From assembly GCA_913063225.1 (NCBI GenBank), contig CAJXYP010000016.1:1-64000 (forward strand): DNA of 64,000 bases. The letters are read 5' to 3'. The notes below the pieces were generated by a model. That model was not told where the DNA came from, ran no database searches, and saw nothing but the letters and a program-made list of their open reading frames with translations. Shown piece after piece: positions 63,341 to 64,000 of the stretch. Each line of letters starts with the position of its first letter. Position 1 is the stretch's first letter. Origin of the DNA: an uncultured Cellvibrionales bacterium. GTDB lineage: Bacteria > Pseudomonadota > Gammaproteobacteria > Pseudomonadales > GM7GCV1. Position numbers and translations under genes: made by a program.

Positions 63341-64000
63341 ATGAAAGATAGCGGTGCCAAACCCAAATTTATAGTACTCGGCCTGGTAGCCGCTCTCGTC
63401 GTCAATTTCGGAATGCGGGCTACAGGGATTGACCCGGTTATAGCTACTACCGCGGCGATAACCACCCTAACCGCTATTTTCTGGATCACCGAAGCGCTTT
63501 CTATTCCGGTAACTTCGCTGATACCTATAGCCGCCTTTCCGCTATTTGGCGTACTCACTTTTAACCAAGCTGCGTCTGGACTAGGAAATCACGCCATCAT
63601 CCTGCTAATGGGCGGATTTATGATGGCCAAGGGCCTGGAAAAATCCGGCGTACACAAACGACTAGCTTTGGGCATATTGCATGCTGTTGGAGCCCGCGGC
63701 GGCAAACGGATCGTAATCGCCTTTATGCTTACCTCGGCTCTTTTATCAATGTGGATAAGCAATACGGCAACTGCCCTGATGTTAATGCCCATTGCTCTTG
63801 CCGTGTTAGGCCACCTGAAAGATAATCGCCTCAACGTTCCGGTCGTTCTAGGTATTGCCTTTGCGTGCAACCTAGGCGGAATAGCTACTTTAGTCGGCAC
63901 ACCTCCAAACATTATCTTTACCGGTGTATACCAACAATATGTTGGCACTGAATTTTCGTTTTTGCGCTGGATGAGCATCGGGCTACCAGTCGTTCTTGTA
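63341..64000 (+). CDS. DASS/SLC13-family anion symporter, 3' end outside window
   Basis: 220 codons from ATG 63341 to the window edge without a stop. Hydrophobic helices with the family motifs: FWITEALSIPVTSLIP, GGFMMAKGLEKSGVHKR, MWISNTATALMLMPIA (the SNT sodium/substrate motif) and NLGGIATLVGTPPNIIF (second motif, GTPPN). It imports dicarboxylates, sulfate or related anions with sodium. It starts 30 bases after purK. Confidence 0.88.
   Translation, partial: MKDSGAKPKFIVLGLVAALVVNFGMRATGIDPVIATTAAITTLTAIFWITEALSIPVTSLIPIAAFPLFGVLTFNQAASGLGNHAIILLMGGFMMAKGLEKSGVHKRLALGILHAVGARGGKRIVIAFMLTSALLSMWISNTATALMLMPIALAVLGHLKDNRLNVPVVLGIAFACNLGGIATLVGTPPNIIFTGVYQQYVGTEFSFLRWMSIGLPVVLV

Noticed and set aside
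1-64000. tRNA, rRNA, prophage, insertion sequence or integrase genes
   Set aside because: None seen: no transposase or recombinase motifs among the proteins and no recognisable tRNA clover-leaf or rRNA sequence while reading both strands by eye; a covariance search could still find a small RNA.

Overview
The window looks like a piece of chromosome from a marine-type gammaproteobacterium. The support is a 13-gene E. coli-style nuo operon with fused nuoCD, a RegB/RegA-type redox two-component pair, egtB-egtD, purE-purK, a BaiN/YhiN-type flavoprotein, a CsdA/DeaD-type RNA helicase, VCR-like attC sites, and an unusual number of small secreted proteins. No rRNA, tRNA, CRISPR array, prophage or transposase was seen. 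Genus cannot be fixed from this window.

Layout. 0-4.8 kb: a partial unknown gene, then a minus-strand trio (NTF2-like protein, small secreted protein, membrane-fused spermidine-synthase-like protein). 4.8-7.2 kb: two divergent DUF6152 genes. 7.3-13.4 kb: a tight six-gene minus-strand cluster (DoxX, a cytochrome/beta-propeller-like lipoprotein, a tandem ABM-fold protein, an NTF2-like protein, two diheme cytochromes c), probably an undescribed periplasmic redox operon. 13.6-17.9 kb: orphan TRAP-type binding protein, two exported metallo-beta-lactamase-fold hydrolases (one with two EF-hands), peroxiredoxin, CBS protein. 18.2-33.3 kb: complete nuoA-N. 33.4-40.9 kb: accessory genes mixed with decaying ones: a doubly stopped MBL gene, a collapsed arsR-SRPBCC pair beside an intact palindrome, and a frameshifted DUF3047 gene. 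40.9-44.8 kb: a run of small minus-strand genes separated by attC sites, an integron cassette array with no integrase (CALIN). 45-64 kb: another DUF6152 gene, then mostly housekeeping and stress genes (BaiN, RNA helicase, ergothioneine synthesis, PhzF, ArsM, RegBA, an outer-membrane barrel, IlvD, VanX-like peptidase, PurE/PurK) and a truncated DASS transporter.

How the parts connect. Six DUF6152 proteins occur in 41 kb. All six keep Ala-His-His exactly at the predicted signal-peptidase site, and most keep an Asn-Pro-His further in, so the mature proteins may start with a histidine pair able to bind metal. They flank the cytochrome operon, and one ends inside an attC core, suggesting that the family also travels as a cassette. 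Many accessory genes, and nuoA, share a G-run (GGGGG) just before the start codon in place of GGAGG. Gene functions are inferred from sequence pattern recognition only; no database search was run.
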